A stretch of 42,679 nt of DNA, taken from positions 1 through 42,679 of the forward strand of contig JAEXDQ010000014.1 in assembly GCA_023401595.1 (NCBI GenBank). Direction: 5' to 3'. Below are positions 1 to 7,827 of the stretch, one piece after another. The notes beneath the pieces are model-generated. The model ran no database searches, was not told the origin of the DNA, and worked only from the letters and a program-made list of their open reading frames with translations. The DNA is from Spirochaetota bacterium. Lineage in GTDB: Bacteria > Spirochaetota > Spirochaetia > Sphaerochaetales > Sphaerochaetaceae. The translations under genes and the position numbers were made by a program. Positions within the stretch are counted from its first letter, which is position 1. Each line of letters begins with the position of its first letter.

Positions 1-298
1 CGTTGGTGCCGTTGGTGCCGTTGGTGCCGCTGGTGCCGCTGAGGTCGCTGGTGTCGCTGGTGTCGCTGGTGTCGCTGGTGTCGCTGGTGCCGTTGGTGCC
101 GTTGGTGCCGTTGAGGTCGCTGAGGTCGCTGAGGTCGCTGAGGTCGCTGAGGTCGCTGAGGTCGCTGAGGTCGCTGAAGTCGCTGAAGTCGCTGAAGTCG
201 CTGAAGTCGCTGAAGTCGCTGAAGTCGCTGAGGTTCCGCTGAGGTCGCTGAGGTCGCTGAGGTCCTGCTGAGGTCGCTCAGATCGCTCAGGTCGCTCA
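1..298 (-). repeat. Tandem 9-nt repeat within lipoprotein gene
   Basis: About 30 consecutive degenerate 9-nt units, read on the plus strand as variants of GCTGAGGTC, GCTGAAGTC, GCTGGTGTC and GTTGGTGCC, grouped in homogeneous blocks. The grouping suggests recent local duplication. All units keep the minus-strand frame open and encode Ala/Thr/Ser/Pro triplets. A frame slip of one unit is exactly three codons, so copy-number change would alter length without breaking the frame. Near 265 (ggtcctgct) one extra base interrupts the rhythm and shifts the encoded unit from Leu-Ser-Asp to Ser-Ala-Thr. Confidence 0.9.
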
Positions 299-573
299 GG
301 TTCCGTAAAGTTCGCCCCTTTTTCTGCTGATGCTTCTGAGGGGGTGGCGACGGAGACTGTCGGCGTTGTAGGTTCTTCAAATGTCGTAGAGGGTTGCTCC
401 GGGAGGGCCGTATCGGGGATGACAGGGACATTTTTAACGGTCGATGGCGGTTCTGAGGAAACCGTTCGGCTGTTTGTTCCGACACATGACGATATGGCCA
501 GCAGGAATAGAAGACCGCAGGCCAGGAGGACCGAGGGTATATGCCGATTCGTGTATCTCTGTCCATGCTTCAT
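1..573 (-). CDS. Repeat-rich lipoprotein downstream of LptC (partial, C-terminus outside window)
   Basis: The open frame starts with ATG at 573-571, overlapping the TGA of the LptC-like gene as ATGA, and runs off the window edge without a stop. The N-terminus is a lipoprotein signal: a charged start, a hydrophobic stretch and the lipobox ISSC (Cys about residue 30). A Ser/Thr/Pro/Glu-rich linker follows, then from about residue 95 a tandem 9-nt repeat giving Ser-Ala-Thr, Ala-Pro-Thr and Ala-Thr-Pro units. LptC is often followed by the periplasmic LPS-bridge protein LptA (OstA fold). This gene sits in that slot, so the repeat may be a linker before an OstA domain beyond the edge. That is inference: no OstA sequence is visible. 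The repeat is probably length-variable. Confidence 0.75.
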   Translation of the reverse strand, partial: MKHGQRYTNRHIPSVLLACGLLFLLAISSCVGTNSRTVSSEPPSTVKNVPVIPDTALPEQPSTTFEEPTTPTVSVATPSEASAEKGANFTEPERPERSERPQQDLSDLSDLSGTSATSATSATSATSATSATSATSATSATSATSATSATSATSTAPTAPTAPATPATPATPATPATSAAPAAPTAPTAPT

Positions 574-1154
574 GGCAATATGTATCCCTTTTCAATCGTA
601 CTGAATTCATACAAGGCTTCGTCCAGACGTCCGGTGAACCCTCTGCCTGTCAAATTGTTGCCATCACCGTAGGAAACAGTGACCAAGCCGTCGCCTTTCG
701 TCTCAATAAGCTGTAGCGAATTCTTCCAGTCCAGGGATTCGCAGCTGATCATCATTTTGTCGTCGACCTTTTCTATGCGGACGTTGCCGGTTATTTCCGC
801 ATCCTGGCTGTCCATGTCGATTCGAGCCCTGTCGGCGGTCCCCTTCAGCAGGATGTTGCCGTCCGAATCCTTTTGCTCGAAAGAAATCCTTTCCATGTAG
901 GCGGTGTTCGCTTTCTGGTATATCTCTATCAACTCACTTTTGATTCTGAGCGGTTGCTGCCCGGGGCGTCCGAGTACATAGGTCGCGTTCCTGAGAGAGC
1001 TGTCAGGATATTCCGACGGACGTCCCGCGGCGGTTCCCTCCGGTTGCGCGAAAGAACAGGAGCCCAACGACAACGCCAATAAGAAAGCCAGACTGAGGGT
1101 CGTGAGTCGATGATACCTGTTCCCATAATGTGGTAGCATGCGGGAAGTATACAT
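570..1154 (-). CDS. lptC: LptC-like lipoprotein (LPS export periplasmic protein family)
   Basis: A protein of about 194 aa with an N-terminal hydrophobic segment and lipobox LGSC, followed by a beta-rich region with the LptC/OstA look: 'KGTADRARIDMDSQDAEITGNV' is split as KGTADRARID then AEITGNVRIE, and SGDGNNLTG-like turns occur near the end. LptC is anchored at the inner membrane and hands lipid from LptBFG to LptA. The open frame reaches upstream to 1265, overlapping the RseC-like gene. I chose ATG 1154 because GAGGGA lies just before it; ATG 1139 (MLPHYG) and ATG 1199 are alternatives. Anchoring through a lipobox Cys rather than an uncleaved helix differs from the E. coli protein. It overlaps the next gene by ATGA, so the pair is translationally coupled. 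Confidence 0.7.
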   Translation of the reverse strand: MYTSRMLPHYGNRYHRLTTLSLAFLLALSLGSCSFAQPEGTAAGRPSEYPDSSLRNATYVLGRPGQQPLRIKSELIEIYQKANTAYMERISFEQKDSDGNILLKGTADRARIDMDSQDAEITGNVRIEKVDDKMMISCESLDWKNSLQLIETKGDGLVTVSYGDGNNLTGRGFTGRLDEALYEFSTIEKGYILP

Positions 1155-1176
1155 TCCCTCGTCGATTTGGGCAATC

Positions 1177-1704
1177 TTATTGAAGGTCGCAGCTTCCATC
1201 CTCCCTGTGGGAAGGGCAGGCGTCACACTGTTTGCCACAGCCCTGTTCCTCAGCCCCGCCTTCATTCTTTCCTTCCATGTTTTCCTGATAAGGCGCGATT
1301 ACCGATGAGATGACGGGGATGTACGAATTCCTGCGTCGTTTGAAGAACAGCCAAGCGATCAGGAAGCCAGCCAGCACTCCTCCGATGCCGAAGACAAACC
1401 TGGTCAGTTCGCTTGCCTGGGCATTGAACAACCCGGCCAGATAGTAACCGACGAGGAACATCGCCAACGGAACCATCAACGTCATGAACGTACTGAAGAT
1501 GGTCTTGCCCGGCGGCAGGTACAGTTCCACGACATCCCCCGGTCGTAGCTCAAGCCCGTCGGGGTTCTTCGCCGGGAACGTCTTGTGCTTGACGTTGCAG
1601 AACATGCTTCCCGAACAATTGCCACAGGCTTTTGCGTCGCATCCTACAAAGATCGTCCCTTGCGTATCGATACGTTCTACCACGACGTGTTCATACATCG
1701 TCAT
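1177..1704 (-). CDS. RseC/MucC-like membrane protein (SoxR-reducing system family)
   Basis: A protein of 175 aa. Near residues 22-37 four cysteines follow the RseC pattern C-x4-C-x2-C-x5-C (CDAKACGNC, then MFC). A basic-pH-type 'RPGDVVEL' strand and two transmembrane helices come next (about 72-95 and 105-125). The tail is highly charged and ends in a second Cys cluster (CGKQCDAC and a final Cys). RseC proteins work with Rnf/Rsx electron-transfer complexes or in envelope stress; no rnf gene is visible here. The start at 1704 overlaps the upstream stop as ATGA with AAGGAAG before it; the ATG two codons later (1698) has equally good spacing. The C-terminal Cys cluster is not a usual part of the family. 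Confidence 0.75.
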   Translation of the reverse strand: MTMYEHVVVERIDTQGTIFVGCDAKACGNCSGSMFCNVKHKTFPAKNPDGLELRPGDVVELYLPPGKTIFSTFMTLMVPLAMFLVGYYLAGLFNAQASELTRFVFGIGGVLAGFLIAWLFFKRRRNSYIPVISSVIAPYQENMEGKNEGGAEEQGCGKQCDACPSHREDGSCDLQ

Positions 1705-2525
1705 TCTTCCTTGTCGTTGTCCGTCGGTCTCCGCGGTGTCTCCACAGGAACCCTGATTGTTTCGATCGAGACAGCTTTTCCCTCGTCGTCGGCTTCGACC
1801 AGCACGCCCTGCAGCTCCAGCCCCTCCCAGCACTCATGTGATCTCATCGGTATCTGGGTGATGAATTTGTTGATTTCCAGCTTCGGATCAAATCCGCCTA
1901 CGCTGAACTGACTGCCGCAACGTCCGTTGTCGGTGATCATCGCCGTTCCTTTGGGAAAAATCCTCTCATCCGCCGACAGTACCTTCGTATGGGTTCCGAT
2001 CATCGCTGTGACCCGTCCGTCCAGCAGGAACGCCATGGTGTTTTTTTCCGCGGTCGTGGATGCATGGAACTGCACGAAGACCAACGGAGTCTCTTCCCTG
2101 GCTTTTTCCACAAGGTTCTCGATGAAGTTGAACGGGTTCGCCAAGTGCGTCCTTGGAAAATCGGAATTGCCCAGCAGGTTGATGATCACCGCCTTCTTGT
2201 CCCCGATGTTCACGTATCGCACCCCGCGCCCCGGTACCCCTTGCGGATAATTCGCCGGTCTGAGGATCGTCGGGTTCTTGGAGATGAAATCCACCATGTC
2301 GAGCTTGTAGTAGATTTTTTCGCCACCGGTGAGGATGTCGATACCGAGTTTCTGCAACTGGATCGCGTGCGCTCTGCCGATACCGAACCCGTTTGTCGTT
2401 CCTTCGCCGTTCGCGACGACCAGATCGATCCGCTTCTCGGCACGAAGACCCTTCAATGCGCTTTTTATTGTCTGAATGCCGGGCTTGCCGACGATTTCAC
2501 CTAGGAAAAGGATTCGAATGCTCAT
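1701..2525 (-). CDS. YmdB-family (TIGR00282) metallophosphoesterase homologue with altered metal site
   Basis: A protein of 274 aa that is colinear with B. subtilis YmdB, a 2',3'-cyclic nucleotide phosphodiesterase. Recognisable blocks are ILFLGEIVG at the start, ANGEG (38-42), LRPANYP (88-94), QFHAS (152-156), LDGR (168-171) and GTHTK (177-181). In characterised members the binuclear metal site uses Asp of GDVVG, Glu-Asn of NGEN, Asn-His of GNH and the two His of GTHTH. Here these read Glu10, Glu41-Gly42, Gly68-Glu69 and His179/Lys181, so several ligands are replaced while His154 stays. The fold is very likely kept but YmdB-type catalysis is doubtful. It is first in the operon with rseC and lptC; no clear ribosome binding site precedes ATG 2525. 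Confidence 0.85.
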   Translation of the reverse strand: MSIRILFLGEIVGKPGIQTIKSALKGLRAEKRIDLVVANGEGTTNGFGIGRAHAIQLQKLGIDILTGGEKIYYKLDMVDFISKNPTILRPANYPQGVPGRGVRYVNIGDKKAVIINLLGNSDFPRTHLANPFNFIENLVEKAREETPLVFVQFHASTTAEKNTMAFLLDGRVTAMIGTHTKVLSADERIFPKGTAMITDNGRCGSQFSVGGFDPKLEINKFITQIPMRSHECWEGLELQGVLVEADDEGKAVSIETIRVPVETPRRPTDNDKEE

Positions 2526-2568
2526 GGGATAACTTTACCGTCATTTGCCTTTCATAGCAAGTCTGCTC

Positions 2569-2666
2569 GGATAATGCCCGTATGACTGCGTTGGTCGCCC
2601 CTCTCCCGTGCAAACAGCACAGTGAGGGTGCTTCCCGCCTTGTCCGACTGTCATTCTCCTTCGCAG
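2569..2666. repeat. 98-bp intergenic direct repeat, copy 1
   Basis: Bases 2569-2666 recur exactly at 2788-2885, a period of 219 bp. Each copy starts at GGATAATGCCCG and ends in CTCCTTCGCAG. The 2526-3140 gap between the minus-strand operon and the beta-glucosidase gene holds nothing but this block. Both strands have open frames through it, but the frames mirror the repeat and look like no known protein, so I treat it as non-coding. Confidence 0.85.
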
Positions 2667-2787
2667 ATGACTGCTCGGATAATGAAACGCCGCCCGCGTC
2701 ACTTCGTCGGGGCCGTACCGAAGTACTGTCCCCGTCTTTGTTCGGTCTTCTTGCCTGTGTCTGTTTCTCCTTCGCAGGTGGGTGGCC

Positions 2788-2885
2788 GGATAATGCCCGT
2801 ATGACTGCGTTGGTCGCCCCTCTCCCGTGCAAACAGCACAGTGAGGGTGCTTCCCGCCTTGTCCGACTGTCATTCTCCTTCGCAG
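2788..2885. repeat. 98-bp intergenic direct repeat, copy 2
   Basis: Second exact copy of the 2569-2666 unit. A shorter sub-unit, CTCCTTCGCAG followed about 10 nt later by CGGATAATG or a close variant, occurs at roughly 2656-2690, 2768-2800 and 2876-2900. The block therefore looks like three to four staggered elements of a small dispersed repeat rather than one simple duplication. Confidence 0.85.
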
Positions 2886-3140
2886 GTAGGTGTCCCGATA
2901 AACGGCCCCATCCGGCGTCGGCCTCACAAAGCCGTGCAGCTTGCGCTGTCTGTGTTTTTGGGACATAGACCCGTTCCGGGCTCACTGCGTGTCCTCGCCA
3001 AGCTCGCTCAGCGGTCAATGATTGCCTCTGAACCAATGGAAGGCGCTTGTCGAGCGTTTCTGGATAGCCGCTTCCCGATATCTCTCCTTGCCCGGTGGCC
3101 ATCCTCGGGGTATAGTTTGAGAAAAGGGGAGGCCCTGAAT

Positions 3141-5321
3141 ATGTTCGACCAATTCATCAGAAAAACAGTACAGAGAAAACTGGATGGCATCCTTGCCTCA
3201 AGACCGCCGGTAGCGCCGGGTTCCGCGGACGGCGCGCAGGCTGAATTGAGACTCCCTCCGGCGAAGGGAAGGAAGGGCGTAACTCTCGCCGAACGATTGG
3301 TAGAGGCCATGACGGAGGAAGAAAAGCTCGCCTTTGTCAGCGGAGTCGATAATTTCTGTGTCCGTGGCGTTTCGCGGTTGGGGCTTCCCCGGGTCTGGAC
3401 CAGCGATGCGACCAGCGGTATCCGCGGATTGGACGTTACCGTTACCGATTTGCCCGCCAATATCGCTATGACCGCCACTTGGAATACTGGATTGATCAGA
3501 CGGGCCGCGGCCATGGTGGGGGAAGAATGCCGCGCCACCGGTATCGGGGTGTTGCTCGCCCCCGGTGTGAATATCGCGAGGGTACCCGTCTGCGGCCGCA
3601 ACTTCGAATACATGGGAGAAGACCCGTATCTGGCGGGAGAGATGGCCGCGGCGTATGTACAGGGGGTGCAGGGAGAGGGAGTCATCACCACCGTCAAGCA
3701 TTTCGCCTGCAATAATTCCGACTACGACCGCCACAAGACCGACAGTGTTGTCGATGAACGCACATTGCATGAAATCTACCTGCCCGCATTCAAACGCGCC
3801 GTCGAAGCCGGGTCACTCGGGCTGATGACCAGTTATAACCAGATCAATGGGGAGTACGGTAGCGAGAATGAGTATCTGGTGGAAGAGATACTCCGTAAAG
3901 AATGGGGGTTCGACGGACTTGTGATTTCCGACTGGGATTCCCTCTATTCAACGGAAGGGCCGGCCAAGCACGGCGTAGACCTCGAAATGCCTTGGGGTAA
4001 ATGGATGGGGCCGGAAAAGCTTGGGGCCGCCATCGAGGCTGGGAAAATCACCATGGAAGACATAGACCGGAAGGTCCTCCATATTCTTACCTCGTTCGAG
4101 AGGGCGGGTTTGTTCGACCGGCCGCTCGTAGATCCGAAAGCGACGGTAGCGACCGCTGACCACCGGAATATCTCTGACGCGGTGGCCGAAGAAGCCATCG
4201 TCCTGCTCAAGAATGAGAGCGCCCTGTTGCCGCTGAAGGATCGGTCGATACGGAAGCTCGTCATCACCGGACGAAATGCGAAGGAAGTGCCGACAGGCGG
4301 GGGAGGCTCTTCGTTCATCAATCCGGCGATACCGGTATCGACGCTCGATATGGAATTGCAAAAGCGCCTGCCCGGTTGTGAGATAGTCGTGCTTGCCGAA
4401 GACTGGGATAAAAAGGAAGGTTCCCGCAGGGCCATCGCCACCGCCGATTTGGTCTGTATCGAGACCGGATATGACCGTGTCTATGAGAGCGAGGCATATG
4501 ACCGGATCTGGGAACTGCCTCCCCATGAGGCGGACCGTATCCGACTGGCGCAGAAGCTGAACGCCAATCTTGTCGCGATAGTCCATGGCGGCGGAGATAT
4601 GGAGACTGCTTCTTGGATCGATGCTCCCAAAGCTGTGTTGCATGCGTTTTATCTTGGAACGGGTACCGCACAGGCTATCGCAAAAGTTCTGGTCGGAGAG
4701 GTGAACCCATCCGGCAAACTGCCGTTCACCATGGCGAAGAGCTATCAGGACTACCGTTCCATCGTCAACTATCCGAAGAACGGCGGAAGGATGAGCCCGA
4801 AGCGCATTCAGGGCGGACAGGGCGACCCCGACAAGCGCCGGGTCTGGCCGATCAACTATGCCGAGGGCCTTATGGTGGGCTATAGGAATTTTGATACGGA
4901 AGACCTTGATGTGCGATATTCCTTCGGCCATGGGCTTTCCTATACCAGTTTCGAATATGCCGATCCCGTTGTGGAATCGCTTGGACAGGGTGAGCTGGCG
5001 CGGGTTTCCTGCAAGATTACAAATGTCGGAGCGGCTGCCGGCGCAGAGGTCGTTCAACTATATGTCCATGAACAGGATCCGGAGGTGTTTCGCCCCGAGC
5101 AGGAACTTAAAGGATTTCACAAGACCTATCTCGCTGTCGGAGAGTCTCAGCGGATTACCTTCGGCCTTCGTAAGGAGGCGTTCAGCTGGTACGATGTCGA
5201 TATCTCCGCATGGAAGATGAAGTCCGGGATGTTCGAGCTGCGCATCGGTTCCAGCAGCCGGGATATCCGGTTGACTGTTCCTGTCGAGGTGACGGAGCGG
5301 GAAATGGGAAACGGTGAATGA
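3141..5321 (+). CDS. Beta-glucosidase-type glycoside hydrolase family 3
   Basis: 726 aa, hydrolysing terminal beta-linked sugars, probably cytoplasmic since no signal peptide is seen. It has the full three-part architecture: a barrel domain (about 60-330) with KHFACNN and the nucleophile Asp264 in VISDWDS; an alpha/beta sandwich domain (about 365-590) with the likely acid/base Glu451 in YESEAYDR; and a fibronectin-III-like C-terminal domain (about 635-715) with TNVGAAAGAEVVQLYV. ATG 3141 has GGGGAGG eight bases upstream; the frame is open further upstream only through the repeat block, so longer starts are unlikely. It appears monocistronic. Substrate within GH3 cannot be told from sequence alone. 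Confidence 0.93.
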   Translation: MFDQFIRKTVQRKLDGILASRPPVAPGSADGAQAELRLPPAKGRKGVTLAERLVEAMTEEEKLAFVSGVDNFCVRGVSRLGLPRVWTSDATSGIRGLDVTVTDLPANIAMTATWNTGLIRRAAAMVGEECRATGIGVLLAPGVNIARVPVCGRNFEYMGEDPYLAGEMAAAYVQGVQGEGVITTVKHFACNNSDYDRHKTDSVVDERTLHEIYLPAFKRAVEAGSLGLMTSYNQINGEYGSENEYLVEEILRKEWGFDGLVISDWDSLYSTEGPAKHGVDLEMPWGKWMGPEKLGAAIEAGKITMEDIDRKVLHILTSFERAGLFDRPLVDPKATVATADHRNISDAVAEEAIVLLKNESALLPLKDRSIRKLVITGRNAKEVPTGGGGSSFINPAIPVSTLDMELQKRLPGCEIVVLAEDWDKKEGSRRAIATADLVCIETGYDRVYESEAYDRIWELPPHEADRIRLAQKLNANLVAIVHGGGDMETASWIDAPKAVLHAFYLGTGTAQAIAKVLVGEVNPSGKLPFTMAKSYQDYRSIVNYPKNGGRMSPKRIQGGQGDPDKRRVWPINYAEGLMVGYRNFDTEDLDVRYSFGHGLSYTSFEYADPVVESLGQGELARVSCKITNVGAAAGAEVVQLYVHEQDPEVFRPEQELKGFHKTYLAVGESQRITFGLRKEAFSWYDVDISAWKMKSGMFELRIGSSSRDIRLTVPVEVTEREMGNGE

Positions 5322-5434
5322 ATATCTCGCGTATAGGAACGGTGGACGGGTGGGGATTCTGCGTAAGGATTGCAGATGCCGTCGCCCGGCCCGTGTGATA
5401 TACTATCCGATATCTTGACGCGGTAGGGCGGAGT

Positions 5435-5779
5435 ATGTACGAGGATGTCTTTGAGCGGTTGGCGAAATCAGAATTCCGCAGCCGCTTCCGGTTAGGGGAA
5501 AAGGAACGGCGGTATATCGAGCAAAAGGGATTGGAGACGATAGAATCCCACGCTAGGGATTTTATCGCGAAGCGGATCGCGCCTGCGACTATCGTAAACG
5601 ATGGGAGGCAGACCCCCATGAAGGGACATCCTGTATTCATCGCCCAGCATGCCACCGCGACCTGTTGCCGCGGATGCATAGAGAAATGGCATGGTTTTCC
5701 GCCGGGTACGGAGCTTTCGGTCGGCCAGCAGGATTACCTGGTCGGGTTGATTATGGAATGGATTCGAAGACGGCTATGA
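5435..5779 (+). CDS. DUF4186 family protein
   Basis: 114 aa, matching the conserved small family DUF4186 over its whole length. Hallmarks are FRSRFRLGEKER (about 14-25), HARDFIAKR, NDGRQTPMKGHPVF and the Cys pair in ATATCCRGCIEKWHG (about 74-88), then a helical C-terminus. The clustered Cys and His suggest metal binding, but the family has no established function. ATG 5435 is preceded by GGGCGGAG. It stands alone between the beta-glucosidase gene and a gene-poor stretch. Confidence 0.85.
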   Translation: MYEDVFERLAKSEFRSRFRLGEKERRYIEQKGLETIESHARDFIAKRIAPATIVNDGRQTPMKGHPVFIAQHATATCCRGCIEKWHGFPPGTELSVGQQDYLVGLIMEWIRRRL

Positions 5780-6369
5780 TTCCTCGCTGCTCGTTGTTAT
5801 AACGAAAATAGCATGGGAAAACGCCGTTGGAACGACGGCGAACGGCGGTCGAGGTAGGTTGTCGCATTGGATATGCCTGCCTAGTGCCTGCCTGTTCGTG
5901 CTGGTCGATGAGCTTGAAAATGCGGGCGAAGTCGCCGCAAACAGCGGCGATCCATCGGATGCAAAGCACTTCGAATCTATGGCGGCATGCGTTGACATGG
6001 AAGATTGCGTCCAACTCAAGCCGGAACTCGCTTCGGGCGATTTGTCCGCGTTTCCCCGGATTCCCGGACCTGAACAGAAATAGGTGGGAAGATATCGTAT
6101 ACGGGGCCATGCTGCAGGTACGGGGGGAGGGACGCGATTGGTTGTTTTCTCCCACGAGGCAAGGTTCCCCTTTCCGGCGCATTCAAACAGCCTTCGTCAT
6201 CTACGGCGACGGACGTTTGTCTATCTTGAACCGGGTGCCGCCTCTCATCGTCCGTATTGCATATTCTGACCATGTATAACCACTCTCTTGTTTTTATACC
6301 GATCTGGGGCTCTGCCGCAAAGCTGTGGTATTCCGACGGCGGGTTCGGTACGAACCAGTTCTTTTTTCC
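5780..6369. other. Gene-poor stretch, no convincing gene
   Basis: Overlapping open frames exist on both strands (for example 5827-6279 plus and 5751-6182 minus), but none has a recognisable domain, a good ribosome binding site or a normal composition, and they contradict each other. A 6-bp-arm hairpin CGCCGT/ACGGCG at 5822-5840 could stop transcription from the DUF4186 gene, though it has no T run. The stretch may hold the remains of a lost gene. Confidence 0.5.
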
Positions 6370-6424
6370 TTGACAAATCTTGTGATGCCGGTATTACACT
6401 ATAAAGGTATTACCAATAGGTAGT
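6370..6424 (+). promoter_or_regulatory. Promoter and operator-like site of the purine operon
   Basis: TTGACA at 6370-6375 is a perfect -35 box. Possible -10 boxes are TATTAC (6392-6397, spacer 16) or TACACT (6395-6400, spacer 19). Directly downstream, GGTATTACC (6406-6414 region) and TACC-AATA-GGTA form an inverted repeat over the likely transcription start, placed where a repressor such as the GntR/UTRA protein encoded at 11577-12305 could act. That pairing is inference. Confidence 0.55.
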
Positions 6425-6454
6425 ATTTTATCGAACGTGGCCAAGGAGGTCGCA

Positions 6455-7818
6455 ATGAGCCTGACATCGATTCTCTATAGAAGGTTCCAATTGGAAAACA
6501 AACGGACTACCATTCGGACGGAACTCATCGCGGGACTTACTACATTCCTGACGTGTACGTACATCCTTGCGGTCAACCCTGCGATACTTTCCTCTACGGG
6601 GATGGATGCGAAAGCCGTGCTTTGGGCGACCGCCATCTCCTCGGCGCTTTCCTGCTTTGCGATGGGACTCCTGACGAACTATCCGTTCGCATTGGCTCCG
6701 GCCATGGGATTGAACGCCTATTTCGCCTACACTGTCTGCGGCACGTTGGGACTCTCCTGGCAGAACGCCCTCGCCTGTGTATTCGTGGAAGGAGTCTCCT
6801 TCTGCCTGCTCAGCTTCATAGGGGTGCAAGAGAAGATCGTCAATGCGATACCTGAGTGCATCAAGCAGGCGATATCAGCCGCCATAGGGTTTTTCATCGC
6901 CTTCGCGGGACTCACGCGAATATCATCGTCGCGGATCCGAACAACCTGTTGCAGCTTGGCAATTTGCAGAATCCAGGGATGTTGCTGGCTCTTCTCGGTA
7001 TCCTGTTGACTGCGGGATTGGTCATAAAACGGGTGAAAGGAGGTATCCTGATAGGGATACTCAGTATTACCTTTATCGGTCTGTTCGTCATCAATCCCGC
7101 CACGGGGACGCCGTATACGCAATGGAACGGCATCATCGCCTTGGAGAACCCTGTTACGGCCTTGTCGCCAACATTTTTCAAGCTCAGGTTCTCCGGGCTT
7201 TTTGAAGGCGGTATCGTGGCGGTCATCGGAGTCTTGTTCGCCATGTTCAGTTTCCTGTTCGTCGATCTGTTCGACAGCATCGGCGTTTTGGTAGGCGTCG
7301 GCATTAAGGCGGGGTTCATCAATGAGAAGGGTGAGCTTCCCCATGCAGGGAAAGCGCTGTTCGTATCGGCCGCCGGCGCCACGGTAGGAGCCCTTCTGGG
7401 AACTCAGACAGTAACGGTATTCGGTGCGGAAAGCACTACGGGCATAGCGGAGGGGGGACGGACCGGACTTACAGCCTGCGTTACAGGAGTCCTGTTCCTA
7501 TTGGCGCTGCTATTCACACCTCTGTTTCTGATGATACCGCCGATCGCGACGGCTCCCGCCTTGATCATGGTCGGTATCTTCATGATAGAACCGCTGATGC
7601 ATGTCGATCTCTCCGATACCTCGATTGCCTTTCCGGTATTCATCTGCGTAGCTTTCATGGCCTTTACCTTCAATATCGCCTATGGCATCCTTTTTGGATT
7701 GCTGGCCTTCACTGGAGGCCAGGTGTTCGCCGGCAACGCTCGGAGACTGACGCCGACTACATGGGTTCTCACAGGCATATTCGTTCTGTATCTCGTTCTT
7801 GAAATCATATTCCGCTAG
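6455..7818 (+). pseudogene. AzgA/NCS2-like purine permease, interrupted by a single frameshift
   Basis: Membrane permease for hypoxanthine, guanine or xanthine. The first part (ATG 6455, AAGGAGG five bases upstream) reads LIAGLTTFLTCTYILAVNP, GLNAYFAY and FFIAFAGL, classic AzgA motifs. Then the frame is lost at about 6911-6913 and the protein resumes in another frame at HANIIVADPNN, continuing through GTQTVTVFGAESTTGIAEGG to the stop at 7818. Restoring one base gives an intact protein of about 454 aa, the normal family length with 12 or more helices, so a one-base deletion or a sequencing error explains it. It leads the xanthine dehydrogenase operon, with only 9 bases to the next gene. Substrate is inferred from those neighbours. 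Confidence 0.85.
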
Positions 7819-7827
7819 GGGGCGTCC

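Noticed and set aside
3..242. Plus-strand Val/Pro/Leu repeat frame
   Set aside because: It is the mirror of the tandem repeat; the minus frame has a signal peptide, lipobox and coupling to lptC.
1..300. CRISPR-like array
   Set aside because: Units are 9 nt, contiguous and coding, with no spacers.
2497..3102. Long minus frame through the repeat block
   Set aside because: It only reflects the repeats, has no domain, and all frames are similarly open.
5751..6279. Overlapping frames on both strands behind DUF4186
   Set aside because: No domain, no good start, and the two strands contradict each other.
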